This document shows, piece after piece, positions 18,275 through 26,978 of a stretch of 64,000 nucleotides of DNA. Source of the DNA: Streptomyces sp. NRRL S-1022 (GTDB lineage: Bacteria; Actinomycetota; Actinomycetes; Streptomycetales; Streptomycetaceae). The stretch lies in NCBI RefSeq assembly GCF_000720135.1, contig NZ_JOIU01000015.1:124001-188000 (forward strand). Reading direction: 5' to 3'. The notes below the pieces were generated by a model that did no database searches, was not told the DNA's origin, and worked only from the letters and a program-made list of their open reading frames with translations. Both the position numbers and the translations under genes were made by a program. Position 1 is the first letter of the stretch. Each line of letters opens with the position of its first letter.

Positions 18275-18361
18275 ATGGTTGCCCAGGCCCGGAATCTCAC
18301 CTCGCGTCGCTATGTCGACCTGCGACGCCAGGGCACGGCCACCTGTCGCCGCCCCGGGTAG
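18275..18361 (+). CDS. Candidate cysteine-type leader peptide upstream of the ROK gene
   Basis: A 28-codon frame encodes a peptide with TSRRYVDLRR followed by TATCRR and stop. This resembles the short actinobacterial leader peptides of the form RRxVDLxRxxxxxC that precede sulfur-metabolism genes. A 7-bp stem (18349-18355 with 18361-18367) overlaps the codons after the Cys and the stop, so ribosome position could influence folding. It ends 64 bases before the ROK start. The match is from memory of the family pattern; attenuation is inference. Confidence 0.5.
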   Translation: MVAQARNLTSRRYVDLRRQGTATCRRPG

Positions 18362-18425
18362 GGGCGGGCTCCGGCGCGCCTCTGTCCTCCGAGACGTGTC
18401 GGCCCCGTTCCAGAGGACGGTCCTC

Positions 18426-19625
18426 ATGCCCCGTAGCGCGGTTCCCACCCTGCCCTCCCCCGTTCCGCGTGCCGCCGACAGCGACCGGCGGCGCACCAGC
18501 GCCAGTGTCGTGCTGCGCTCCGTGCTGGAGCACGGGCCGGTGGCGCGCAGCACCATCGCCCGGCTGACCGGGCTGTCGCCCGCGTCCGTGACCGAGCACT
18601 GCGCCCGGCTCGCCGAGCGGGGCCTGATCCGGGAGTCGGCCGCGCCCCGCCGCTCCAACGGGATGGGCCGCCCGCACGTGCCCGTCGACCTGGACGCCTC
18701 CCGCTTCCTGGTCGCCGGGGTGCACGTGGCCGTGCCGTACACGACGGTGGCGCTGCTGGATCTGCGCGGCCGGGTGGTGGCACAGCGGGAGCTGCGGCAC
18801 GAGCGGACCGAGCCGGGCCGGGTGCTGGCGCGGGCGTCCGAGGGGCTCGCGGGGCTGCTGGCCGGGATGCCGGACCGGCGCCCGCTGGGGGTCGGGGTGG
18901 CGGTGGGCGGCTGGGTGGACCGGGAGACGGGCACCGTGGTCGAGCACGAGCTGCTGGGCTGGCGGGACGTGCCGGTGCGGGAGCTGCTCGGTGCCCGCAC
19001 CGGCCTGCCGGTCGAGGTGGACGGGCACGCGCGGGCGCTGGTGCACGGGGAGCGGCTGTTCGGGCGGGCCCGGGGCAGCCGGAGCGTGCTGCACCTGTTC
19101 GTGGGCAACGTGGTGGACGCCGCCTTCGCCACCCATGCCGAGGTGCACTACGGGCCCCGGTCCGCGGCCGGTGCGATCGCCCATCTGCCGGTGCCGGGCG
19201 GCACCGAGCCGTGCGCGTGCGGCCGTACCGGCTGCCTCCAGGTGGAGTTGAGCGAGCGGACGCTGTGCCGGCGGGCGCGGGCGGCCGGGGTGATCGGCTC
19301 GGCCAACCCGATGCACGTGGTGGCCGCGGCGGCGAGCGGGGACCCGGTGGCCCGGCGGCTGCTGGCGGACCGGGCCCGGACGACGGGGCGGGCGGCCGGG
19401 CTGCTGCTGGACGTGCTGAACCCGGAGACGGTCGTGGTCACCGAGGTCGGTGTCATGCACTTCGAGGACTGCCTGGAGGCACTGCGGGAGGCGGTCGGCC
19501 CGGAGCGTTCCGCCGCCGTCGTGCCGACGAGTTTCCCGGATTCCGTGCTGGCGGTGGCGGGCGGATCGGTCGTCCTGGACGCACTGTTCCGGGATCCGCT
19601 GGGTGCGTCACCTCAGGGTATTTAA
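18426..19625 (+). CDS. ROK-family transcriptional regulator
   Basis: ROK (repressor, ORF, kinase) proteins combine a DNA-binding winged helix with a sugar-kinase-like fold. The 399-residue product has a helix-turn-helix at about 25-70 (STIARLTGLSPASVTEH), then a ROK domain with the zinc-binding cluster CACGRTGCLQ near residue 262. The classical CxCGxxGCxE final Glu is replaced by Gln. GAGGA lies just before the ATG. It stands directly before an organosulfur ABC importer and after a Cys-type leader candidate, which suggests control of sulfur acquisition rather than sugar use; this is inference. Confidence 0.85.
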   Translation: MPRSAVPTLPSPVPRAADSDRRRTSASVVLRSVLEHGPVARSTIARLTGLSPASVTEHCARLAERGLIRESAAPRRSNGMGRPHVPVDLDASRFLVAGVHVAVPYTTVALLDLRGRVVAQRELRHERTEPGRVLARASEGLAGLLAGMPDRRPLGVGVAVGGWVDRETGTVVEHELLGWRDVPVRELLGARTGLPVEVDGHARALVHGERLFGRARGSRSVLHLFVGNVVDAAFATHAEVHYGPRSAAGAIAHLPVPGGTEPCACGRTGCLQVELSERTLCRRARAAGVIGSANPMHVVAAAASGDPVARRLLADRARTTGRAAGLLLDVLNPETVVVTEVGVMHFEDCLEALREAVGPERSAAVVPTSFPDSVLAVAGGSVVLDALFRDPLGASPQGI

Positions 19626-19658
19626 TTCAGAAACTCGGAATGTTGACAGGGGGCGAGC

Positions 19659-19718
19659 ATGACCGGGAACATCCTGGTCATGAGCTCCTTCACCAGCTGT
19701 CGCACCTTCTGTTGCTGA
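19659..19718 (+). CDS. Candidate Cys-ending leader peptide of the sulfonate operon
   Basis: A 19-codon frame ends SCRTFCC-stop, with three cysteines in its last six residues, and has GGGGGCGAG directly upstream of its ATG. It lies 123 bases before the binding-protein gene. A small hairpin (19727-19731 with 19737-19741) follows. An overlapping 31-codon frame from 19640 ends TYCRA and is an alternative. Cys-rich leaders that attenuate sulfur genes are known in actinobacteria; that this one works so is inference. Confidence 0.4.
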   Translation: MTGNILVMSSFTSCRTFCC

Positions 19719-19841
19719 CATATTGCCGCGCATGAAGCGCGTGTTTCCCGCTGTGTGAGCTCCTCTTCCCCGGCCTTGTCCGCCGGAATTCCTCCTGCCT
19801 TCCCCGCCTTTTCCCGCTCTTTTTCTCCTGGGAGTCCTCCC

Positions 19842-20885
19842 ATGCACCGTCGTGCCTTTCTCACCTCCGTTTTCGGCGCGTCCGCCGCCGTGGCCGGCCT
19901 GTCCGGCTGCGCGCAGGGCGACGCCGCCGCCGACACCAGCGGAGCCGCCACCAAGCCGCTCGCCGCCAAGGTCCCGGCCGGCACCAGACTGAAGATCGCC
20001 TCCTATCTGGGCCAGCAGCAGCTGCAGTTCAGGCTGGCGAAGCTGCCCGAGCTGCCGTTCACGGTGTCCGACTGGGTGAACATCGGGGCGGGCCCGGACG
20101 TGATCAACGCGTTCCGCGCCAAGTCCCTGGACCTCGCCAACAACGCCGGCATCCCGCCGATCCAGGCCCACTACCAGGGCTACGACGCGAAGATCGTGGC
20201 GATCGACATCACCCGCAAGCCGAACTACCTCTTCGCCACCAAGCCCGGCAGCGACGTGCGCACGGTGGCGGACTTCAAGGGCAGGAAGCTCGCGTTCTCC
20301 CAGGGCCAGGCGCAGGGTGTGGTGCTGCTGCGGGCGCTGAAGAAGGCGGGCCTGGCCTACGACGACGTGAAGCTGGTCCCGCTGACCAGCAACCAGTTCT
20401 TCACCGCCCTGCAGTCCGGTCAGGTGGACGTGGCGCCGCTCGCCATCAGCCAGGCGCCCGCCTATCTGAAGCAGTACGGGCCCAAGGGCGCCCGCGCCAT
20501 CCCCACCGACGTCGTCGACCTGCTCAACCTGCTGTGGGCCCCGCAGTCCGTGCTGAACGACCCGGCGAAGGCCGCCGCGATCGCCGCCTACATCCCGCAG
20601 TGGGCCAAGGGCCAGGTGTGGCAGTACGAGCACCCGGACGTGTGGGACGAGGAGTTCTACGTCAAGACGCAGAACCTCACCCTCGCCCAGGCCCGGGGCA
20701 TCACCGAGCTGGCCAACAAGCCGCTCTTCCCGCCCTCCTGGGACGAGGCCATCCGCTGGGAGCAGCAGACCGCCGACCTGCTCGCCGAGGGCGGCTTCGT
20801 GAAGAAGTTCGACGTGTCCTCGCTGTTCGACCACCGCTTCGAGGCCATCGCCGCCAAGGCCGTACCCGAGGAGTACCGGAGGTGA
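19842..20885 (+). CDS. Aliphatic-sulfonate-type ABC transporter substrate-binding lipoprotein
   Basis: Captures the substrate outside the membrane. The ATG at 19842 gives a lipoprotein signal, RR at positions 3-4 and lipobox LSGC with Cys23, so Tat export and lipidation are likely; longer frames lack this. The 347-residue product has the SsuA/TauA-type periplasmic fold (TFKG-like VADFKGRKLAFSQGQ near residue 145). It opens the operon SBP-permease-ATPase-monooxygenase-dioxygenase. The GGGAG ribosome site sits in the self-complementary TGGGAGTCCTCCCA. Confidence 0.88.
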   Translation: MHRRAFLTSVFGASAAVAGLSGCAQGDAAADTSGAATKPLAAKVPAGTRLKIASYLGQQQLQFRLAKLPELPFTVSDWVNIGAGPDVINAFRAKSLDLANNAGIPPIQAHYQGYDAKIVAIDITRKPNYLFATKPGSDVRTVADFKGRKLAFSQGQAQGVVLLRALKKAGLAYDDVKLVPLTSNQFFTALQSGQVDVAPLAISQAPAYLKQYGPKGARAIPTDVVDLLNLLWAPQSVLNDPAKAAAIAAYIPQWAKGQVWQYEHPDVWDEEFYVKTQNLTLAQARGITELANKPLFPPSWDEAIRWEQQTADLLAEGGFVKKFDVSSLFDHRFEAIAAKAVPEEYRR

Positions 20886-20890
20886 CCGCC

Positions 20891-21730
20891 GTGACCACGA
20901 CGACGACGGCCGTGGCGGCGCCGGCCGCCGGGGAACTCCCCCAGGTCCGCAGGCGCCGCCGGCTGTCCCCCGGCCGCCGGCTGCCTGCCGCCCGGCTGGC
21001 CGGCCCGCTGGCGCTGCTCGCCGCGTGGGCCGCCGCCTCGGCCGCCGGAGCCCTCGACCCGGGGGCGATCCCGGCGCCCTGGACGGTGCTGCGGACGGCC
21101 GGCCACCTGTGGACGGACGGCACACTGCCCACCGACGTGCTGACCTCGCTGCAGCGGGCCGGCTACGGCTTCGCGATCGGCCTGACCGCCGGGGTGCTGC
21201 TCGCGCTCGTCTCCGGTCTGAGCCGGGCCGGGGAGGCGCTGATCGACGGGACCGTGCAGCTCAACCGGGCGATCCCCACCCTCGGTCTGATCCCGCTGTT
21301 CATCCTCTGGCTGGGCATCGGCGAGACCTTCAAGATCGCCATCATCGCGATCGTCGTCTACGTACCGATCTATCTGAACACGCACGCCGCGCTGTCCGGC
21401 ATCGACAGCCGGTTCGTCGAACTCGCCGAGGTGCAGGGCCTGTCGCGGCTCGGCTTCGTCCGCCAGGTCGTGATCCCCGGCGCGCTGCCCGGATTCTTCG
21501 TGGGACTCCGGCTCGGCGTGACCGGCTCCTGGGTGGGCCTGGTGGTCCTGGAACAGATCAACGCGACCAGCGGCCTCGGCTACATGATGTTCCAGGCGCA
21601 GAACTACGGCCAGAGCGACGTCATCCTGGTCGGCCTGCTCATCTACGGCGTCTTCGGCCTGGTCTCCGACAGCGTGGTCCGACTCATCGAACGGAGGGTG
21701 CTGCCGTGGCGCCGCACACTCGGCAACTGA
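20891..21730 (+). CDS. ABC transporter permease, SsuC/TauC type
   Basis: Forms the membrane channel of the sulfonate-type importer. The 279-residue product has a basic N-terminus, six predicted helices and the EAA-type coupling loop ELAEVQGLSRLGFVRQVVIPGALPG split around residue 185. Two GTG codons are possible: 20882 overlaps the preceding stop, but the GGAGG at 20878-20882 is correctly spaced only for 20891, which I chose. Confidence 0.9.
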   Translation: MTTTTTAVAAPAAGELPQVRRRRRLSPGRRLPAARLAGPLALLAAWAAASAAGALDPGAIPAPWTVLRTAGHLWTDGTLPTDVLTSLQRAGYGFAIGLTAGVLLALVSGLSRAGEALIDGTVQLNRAIPTLGLIPLFILWLGIGETFKIAIIAIVVYVPIYLNTHAALSGIDSRFVELAEVQGLSRLGFVRQVVIPGALPGFFVGLRLGVTGSWVGLVVLEQINATSGLGYMMFQAQNYGQSDVILVGLLIYGVFGLVSDSVVRLIERRVLPWRRTLGN

Positions 21731-22440
21731 CCCGGCCCGCCGTGCGGCTGCGCGGCCTGACCCGCTCGTTCGGGGGCCGTACGGTCCTCGACGGCATCGA
21801 CCTGGACCTGCCCGCCGGGCAGTTCACGGCACTGCTCGGGCACAGCGGCTCCGGCAAGTCGACCCTGCTGCGCGCGATCGCCGGCCTGGACCACGGGGTG
21901 GCGGGCGAGGGGCGGCTGACGGCGCCCGAGCGGGTGTCGGTCGTCTTCCAGGACTCGCGGCTGCTGCCCTGGCGGCGGGTGCTGGACAACGTCCTGCTCG
22001 GCCTGGACGGCAAGGACGCCGGGGAACGCGGCCGGGCGGCCCTGACGGAGGTCGGCCTGGGCGGCCGGGAGCGGGCCTGGCCGGGTGAACTGTCCGGCGG
22101 CGAGGCCCAGCGGGCGGCGCTCGCCCGCTCCCTGGTGCGCGAGCCGGAACTGCTGCTGGCCGACGAGCCGTTCGGCGCGCTGGACGCGCTGACCCGGATC
22201 CGGATGCACTCCCTGCTGCGGGAGCTGTGGCAGCGCCACCGGCCCTCGGTGCTGCTCGTCACCCACGACGTGGACGAGGCGATCGTGCTCGCCGACCGGG
22301 TCCTCGTCCTGGACTCCGGCCGCATCGGCCTCGACCTGACCATCGACCATCCCCACCCGCGCTCCTACCGGGAGCCGGTGCTGGGCGAGTACCGCGAGCG
22401 GCTGCTGGCCGCCCTGGGTGTCACGGAGGACCACCGGTGA
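21706..22440 (+). CDS. ABC transporter ATP-binding protein, SsuB/TauB type
   Basis: Powers the importer. The 244-residue product has Walker A GHSGSGKST near residue 45, the signature LSGGEAQRAALARS, Walker B LLLADEPFGALD and the switch histidine in VTHDVDEA. Its GTG lies inside the end of the permease gene (25-base overlap), with GGAGGG seven bases upstream, so it is translationally coupled. Confidence 0.92.
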   Translation: MAPHTRQLTRPAVRLRGLTRSFGGRTVLDGIDLDLPAGQFTALLGHSGSGKSTLLRAIAGLDHGVAGEGRLTAPERVSVVFQDSRLLPWRRVLDNVLLGLDGKDAGERGRAALTEVGLGGRERAWPGELSGGEAQRAALARSLVREPELLLADEPFGALDALTRIRMHSLLRELWQRHRPSVLLVTHDVDEAIVLADRVLVLDSGRIGLDLTIDHPHPRSYREPVLGEYRERLLAALGVTEDHR

Positions 22441-23786
22441 CCACGAGGAAGCTCCACCTGAACGCGTTCCTGATGAACACCGGCCACCACGAGGCGTCGT
22501 GGCGGCTCCCGGAGAGCGACCCGTACGCCCACGTGGAGCTGAGCCACTACGTCCACCTGGCCCGGACCGCCGAGCGCGGCACGTTCGACTCCCTGTTCCT
22601 GGCCGACGGCCCCCAGCTGTGGGGCAGCCTCGCCCAGCGGCCGGCCGGCGCCCTGGAGCCGCTCACCCTGCTGACCGCGCTGGCGACGGCGACCGAGCAC
22701 ATCGGTCTGATCGCCACCGCCTCCACCTCCTACAACTCCCCGTACAACCTGGCCCGCAGGTTCGCCTCGCTGGACATCGTCAGCGGCGGCCGGGCCGGCT
22801 GGAACATCGTCACCACCGCCGGCGCGGAGGCCGCCCGGAACTTCGGGCTCGACGCGGAGCCGGCGCACGCCGAGCGGTACGCGCGCGCCGCCGAGTTCCT
22901 GGACGTGGCCCTGAAACTGTGGGACAGCTGGGAGGACGACGCGATCGTCGCCGACAAGGCGGCCGGCGTCTGGGGCGACGACAGCAAGATCCACCCGCCC
23001 CGGCACCAGGGGACGTACTTCAGCGTCGAGGGCGCCCTCAACGTGCCCCGCACCCCGCAGGGCTACCCGCTGCTGGTGCAGGCCGGCTCGTCGGAGGACG
23101 GCAAGGCGTTCGCCGCCCGGTACGCGGAGGCGGTGTTCACCGCCCAGCAGACACTGGCCGGCGCGCAGGCCTTCTACGCCGACCTGAAGTCCCGTACCCG
23201 GGCCGCGGGCCGGGACCCGGAGCACGTGAAGGTGCTGCCCGGAATCGTCCCCGTGCTCGGGTCCACGCAGGCCGAGGCGCGCGCCGCCGAGCAGCTGCTG
23301 GAGGACCACATCGTGTACGAGCACGGGGTGGGCCGGCTGGAGAGCCTGCTGCAGCTGCCGGCCGGGACGCTGCGGCTGGACGGCCGGCTACCCGCCGACC
23401 TGCCGCCGGAGTCCGCCATCGAGGGGGCCAAGAGCCGCTACACGCTCGTGGTGGAGCTGGCCCGGCGCGAGCGGCTCACCGTGCGGCAGCTGATCGGCCG
23501 GCTCGGCGGCGGGCGCGGGCACCTCACCTTCGCCGGGACGCCCGAGCAGGTCGCCGGCCAGATCGAGACCTGGTTCACGCAGGGGGCCGCCGACGGCTTC
23601 AACATCATGCCGGCCGTGCTGCCCTCCGGTCTGGAGGCGTTCGTCGAGCACGTCGTACCCCTGCTGCGCGCCCGCGGTCTGCTGCGCACCGGGTACGGGC
23701 CGCGGCAGACCCTGCGCGAGCGCTACGGCCTGCCCCGCCCCGCCAACCAGTACCTGTCCCCCGCCCCCGCGCCCGCCCTCGTCTGA
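22437..23786 (+). CDS. FMN-dependent monooxygenase, NtaA/SnaA/DszA family
   Basis: Flavin-dependent LLM-class monooxygenases of this branch oxidise organosulfur compounds, nitrilotriacetate and related substrates with reduced FMN from a separate reductase. The 449-residue product opens KLHLNAFLMNTGHHEASWR and has the family blocks TASTSYNSPYNLARRFASLD and GGRAGWNIVTTA. The GTG overlaps the ATPase stop (GTGA). Its position after an SsuABC-like importer suggests cleavage of an imported sulfonate or sulfur heterocycle. No dedicated flavin reductase is seen nearby. Confidence 0.87.
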   Translation: MTTRKLHLNAFLMNTGHHEASWRLPESDPYAHVELSHYVHLARTAERGTFDSLFLADGPQLWGSLAQRPAGALEPLTLLTALATATEHIGLIATASTSYNSPYNLARRFASLDIVSGGRAGWNIVTTAGAEAARNFGLDAEPAHAERYARAAEFLDVALKLWDSWEDDAIVADKAAGVWGDDSKIHPPRHQGTYFSVEGALNVPRTPQGYPLLVQAGSSEDGKAFAARYAEAVFTAQQTLAGAQAFYADLKSRTRAAGRDPEHVKVLPGIVPVLGSTQAEARAAEQLLEDHIVYEHGVGRLESLLQLPAGTLRLDGRLPADLPPESAIEGAKSRYTLVVELARRERLTVRQLIGRLGGGRGHLTFAGTPEQVAGQIETWFTQGAADGFNIMPAVLPSGLEAFVEHVVPLLRARGLLRTGYGPRQTLRERYGLPRPANQYLSPAPAPALV

Positions 23787-23797
23787 GAGGAACCCCC

Positions 23798-24688
23798 ATG
23801 TCCATCGAGATCACCAAGGTCACCGCGCGTATCGGCGCCCGCGTCTCGGGCGTCGACATCTCCCGGCCGCTCGCCCCGGAGGAGGTCACCGCGGTCCGGG
23901 AGGCCCTGAACGTCCACAAGGCGCTCGTCTTCGACGACGTGCGCCTGGACGACGCCGGCCAGCAGGCCTTCGCCCGCCACCTCGGCGACCTGACCACGGC
24001 CCACCCGACGGTCGGTGCGGTCGACGGCGCCCCGAACGTGCTGCCGGTCGACAGCGAGCGGGGCCGCGCCAACCACTGGCACACGGACGTCACCTTCGTC
24101 CTCAACCCGCCGCAGGCCAGCACCCTGCGCTCGCTCACCGTCCCGCCGTACGGCGGGGAGACGCTGATCGCCAACGCGGCGGCGGCCTACCAGGACCTGC
24201 CCGAGCCGCTGCGCCGCCTGGCCGACACGCTGTGGGCGGAGCACACCAACGACTACGACTACGCGGTGCCGGACGAGGAGATCGACGAGGAGAAGGCCGC
24301 GCAGCGCGCCCAATTCACGTCGATCACGTACCGCACCGCCCACCCGGTGGTCCGCGTCCACCCGCTGACCGGGGAGCGCGGGCTGTTCGTCGGCGGGTTC
24401 GCGCAGCGGATCGCCGGCCTGTCCCTCGGCGAGTCCCGCAAGATCCTCGACCTGCTCCAGGCGTACGTCACCCGTCCGGAGAACGTGCTGCGCCACCGCT
24501 GGTCGGAGAACCAGCTGGTCCTCTTCGACAACCGCATCACCCAGCACTACGCCATCGACAACTACGACGGCCTGCCGCGCCGCCTGCACCGGGTGACCGT
24601 CGCCGGTGACGTCCCGGTCGGCATCGAGGGCAAGGAAAGCTACTCGATCGAAGGGGACGCCTCCCACTACACACCCGTGGCCGCGTAG
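23798..24688 (+). CDS. TauD/TfdA-family Fe(II)/2-oxoglutarate dioxygenase
   Basis: These enzymes hydroxylate sulfonates or sulfate esters next to sulfur so that sulfite is released. The 296-residue product has the iron ligands H95-x-D97 (HWHTD) and distal H250 (TQHYAIDNY), with 2-oxoglutarate-binding arginines near 261-265. GAGAGGAA lies before the ATG, 11 bases after the monooxygenase stop. Having both a flavin monooxygenase and a TauD-type enzyme in one operon suggests a broad organosulfur range. Confidence 0.9.
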   Translation: MSIEITKVTARIGARVSGVDISRPLAPEEVTAVREALNVHKALVFDDVRLDDAGQQAFARHLGDLTTAHPTVGAVDGAPNVLPVDSERGRANHWHTDVTFVLNPPQASTLRSLTVPPYGGETLIANAAAAYQDLPEPLRRLADTLWAEHTNDYDYAVPDEEIDEEKAAQRAQFTSITYRTAHPVVRVHPLTGERGLFVGGFAQRIAGLSLGESRKILDLLQAYVTRPENVLRHRWSENQLVLFDNRITQHYAIDNYDGLPRRLHRVTVAGDVPVGIEGKESYSIEGDASHYTPVAA

Positions 24689-24726
24689 CCGTATATTCAC
24701 GGACCGTACGACAAGGTGTCCGGATA

Positions 24727-24764
24727 GTGGGCGGTCCCTTCGCGTGAGCGGACGGGCCGCCCAC
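24727..24764 (+). terminator. Terminator after the organosulfur operon
   Basis: An 8-bp stem (24727-24734 with 24757-24764), extended inward by CCC/GGG after one bulge, lies 38 bases after the dioxygenase stop. Confidence 0.65.
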
Positions 24765-24810
24765 ACTGGCGGGGTTTTTGCCCGCCCATTGCCCTGGTGG
24801 AGCCGCGCCC

Positions 24811-26196
24811 ATGCCCAGTAGTACGACCGAGGAGACACCGCCGCAGCAGCAGGCGGACGGATCCCTCTCCCATGGCCTCAAGCAGCGCCATCTGTCGATG
24901 ATCGCCCTCGGCGGCGTGATCGGCGCCGGACTCTTCGTCGGTTCCGGTGCCGGCATCGCCGCCGCCGGCCCGTCCATCGTGATCGCCTACACCGTCTCCG
25001 GCCTCCTGGTGATGCTGGTGATGCGGATGCTCGGCGAGATGTCCGCCGTCTACCCGTCGTCGGGCTCCTTCTCGGCGCACGCCGAGCGGGCCATCGGCCC
25101 GTGGGCGGGCTTCGCCGCCGGCTGGTCGTTCTGGGTGCTGCTGTGCACGGCGGTCGGCCTGGAGGGCATCGGCGCCGCGCACATCGTCTCCGGCTGGCTG
25201 CCCGGCACGCCGGAGTGGATGTGGGTGGCCCTGTTCATGGTCGTCTTCTGCGGCACCAACCTGGCCGCCGTGAAGAACTTCGGCGAGTTCGAGTTCTGGT
25301 TCGCCGCGCTGAAGGTCGGCGCGATCAGCCTGTTCCTGATCCTGGGGGCCCTGGCCATCGCGGGCGTGCTGCCCGGCACGGACTCCCCCGGTGCCTCGCA
25401 CCTCAGCCACTTCCTCCCGCACGGCAGCGAAGGCCTGATCATCGGCCTGCTGGCGTCCGTCTTCTCCTACGGCGGCATGGAGACGGTCACCATCGCCGCG
25501 GCCGAGTCGGAGAACCCGGTCAAGGGCGTGGCCTCCGCCGTGCGCACCGCGATGTGGCGCATCGCCCTGTTCTACATCGGCTCCATGCTGGTCGTCGTCA
25601 CCCTGGTCCCGTGGGACTCCAAGGACGTCGTCGAGAAGGGCCCGTACGTCGCCACGCTCGACCACCTCGGCATCCCCGGCGCCGGCCAGCTGATGAACGT
25701 CGTCGTGCTGGTCGCCCTGCTCTCGGCGATGAACGCCAACATCTACGGCTCCTCGCGCATCGCCTTCTCCCTGGTCGAGCGCGGCCAGGGCCCGAAGGTG
25801 CTGGCGAAGCTGTTCGGCGGGGTCCCGCGGATCGCGGTGCTCGTCTCCTGCGTCCTCGGGTTCGTGTGCGTCCTGCTCAGCTACTGGAGCCCGAACGGCG
25901 CCTTCAAGTGGCTGCTGAACATGATCGGCGCGGTCATCCTGGTCGTCTGGATCTTCATCGCGGTGTCCCAGCTGATGCTGCGCCGCCGCATCGAGCGCGA
26001 GGCCCCGGAGAAGCTGGTCGTGCGCATGTGGGCGTTCCCGTGGCTGACCTGGCTCGCGCTGGCCGGCATGGCCGGGATCTTCGTCCTGATGGCCCGTGAG
26101 TCGGACACCCGGGTGCAGCTGTACTCGACGGGCCTGATGACGCTGATCCTGGCGGCCGTCGGCTACGCCCGGCAGCGGATGCGCGCCCGGCGCTGA
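24811..26196 (+). CDS. Amino acid permease, APC superfamily (second copy)
   Basis: A 461-residue amino-acid transporter with twelve helices. It shares long identical stretches with the permease at 14834, including LGGVIGAGLFVGS, MRMLGEMSA and SGSFSAHAER, and REAPEKLVVRMW near the end, so the two are paralogs about 8.5 kb apart in the same direction. The ATG at 24811 has GGAG eight bases upstream. Substrate unknown. Confidence 0.93.
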   Translation: MPSSTTEETPPQQQADGSLSHGLKQRHLSMIALGGVIGAGLFVGSGAGIAAAGPSIVIAYTVSGLLVMLVMRMLGEMSAVYPSSGSFSAHAERAIGPWAGFAAGWSFWVLLCTAVGLEGIGAAHIVSGWLPGTPEWMWVALFMVVFCGTNLAAVKNFGEFEFWFAALKVGAISLFLILGALAIAGVLPGTDSPGASHLSHFLPHGSEGLIIGLLASVFSYGGMETVTIAAAESENPVKGVASAVRTAMWRIALFYIGSMLVVVTLVPWDSKDVVEKGPYVATLDHLGIPGAGQLMNVVVLVALLSAMNANIYGSSRIAFSLVERGQGPKVLAKLFGGVPRIAVLVSCVLGFVCVLLSYWSPNGAFKWLLNMIGAVILVVWIFIAVSQLMLRRRIEREAPEKLVVRMWAFPWLTWLALAGMAGIFVLMARESDTRVQLYSTGLMTLILAAVGYARQRMRARR

Positions 26197-26212
26197 CCGC
26201 CGTACCGTCCGG

Positions 26213-26247
26213 CGAAGGCCCCCACGTGTGTCACGTGGGGGCCTTCG
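26213..26247. terminator. Strong bidirectional terminator
   Basis: A perfect 16-bp stem (26213-26228 with 26232-26247) and a 3-base loop separate the permease from the convergent phosphatase gene. Confidence 0.85.
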
Positions 26248-26334
26248 TGGTGCTCGGGCTCCCCGCCGCCGTGAAAGGTGAGAAGACGATCACGAGGGGC
26301 AGGCGCCTTATTGCGACCTTGTTGCAATTGCAGT

Positions 26335-26949
26335 TTAGCAGCAGGTAGGGAGGTTGAGGGCGAGCAGCGCGGTCTGCTCGCCGTCGATCCGCAGCTCGGT
26401 CAGCGCCGCGTTCCGCAGCTGCGGCAGGACCCGGCGGTACTCGGACAGCGGGATGCCCAGCAGGGAGCACAGCACCAGGCGGAGCAGGGTGTTGTGGGCG
26501 ACGACCAGGACCCGCTCGCCGGGGTGGGCGGCGGCGATCCGGCGCAGCGCCGCGGTGCCGCGTGCCGCCGCCGCGCGGGGGTCCTCGGCGCCGGGGAACG
26601 GGTGCCCCACCGGATCCGCGCGGTACGCCTCCGCCGCGGCCGGGTCGTCCACCGCGAACTCCGCGAGCGTACGGCCCTCCAGCACGCCGAAACCGCACTC
26701 GCGCAGGCCGGCCTCGCGGCGCGGGACGAGCCCGAGGGCCCGGCAGGCCGGCTCGGCGGTGACGACCGCCCGGGACAGGGGCGAGGTCCACACCGCGTCC
26801 ACCGGGTGCCCGGCGGCCCACCGCCCCAGCGCCTCGGCCTGGTCGCGCCCGGTGTCCGTCAGGGCCACATCGCTCACACCGGCGTACCGGTTCTCGGCGT
26901 GCCACACGGTCTGGCCGTGCCGGGCCAGCAGGAGGGTGGTGGGAGTCAT
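26335..26949 (-). CDS. Histidine phosphatase family protein (phosphoglycerate-mutase-like)
   Basis: The 204-residue product has the catalytic motif LLLARHGQTVW with the phosphohistidine at residue 11, an SPLSRA block, a glutamate-containing LRECGFG and the second histidine in VVAHN. Members range from phosphoglycerate mutases to sugar phosphatases and alpha-ribazole phosphatases; the fold does not tell which. It lies 29 bases after the FGGY kinase on the same strand, so a role on a sugar phosphate from that locus is possible. Confidence 0.87.
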   Translation of the reverse strand: MTPTTLLLARHGQTVWHAENRYAGVSDVALTDTGRDQAEALGRWAAGHPVDAVWTSPLSRAVVTAEPACRALGLVPRREAGLRECGFGVLEGRTLAEFAVDDPAAAEAYRADPVGHPFPGAEDPRAAAARGTAALRRIAAAHPGERVLVVAHNTLLRLVLCSLLGIPLSEYRRVLPQLRNAALTELRIDGEQTALLALNLPTCC

Positions 26950-26978
26950 GGGCAGCAGTATCCCGGGCGGAGCGCCCC

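Noticed and set aside
19640..19735. A 31-codon frame ending TYCRA as leader of the sulfonate operon
   Set aside because: Overlaps the 19-codon Cys-rich frame that has the better ribosome site; kept only as the alternative.
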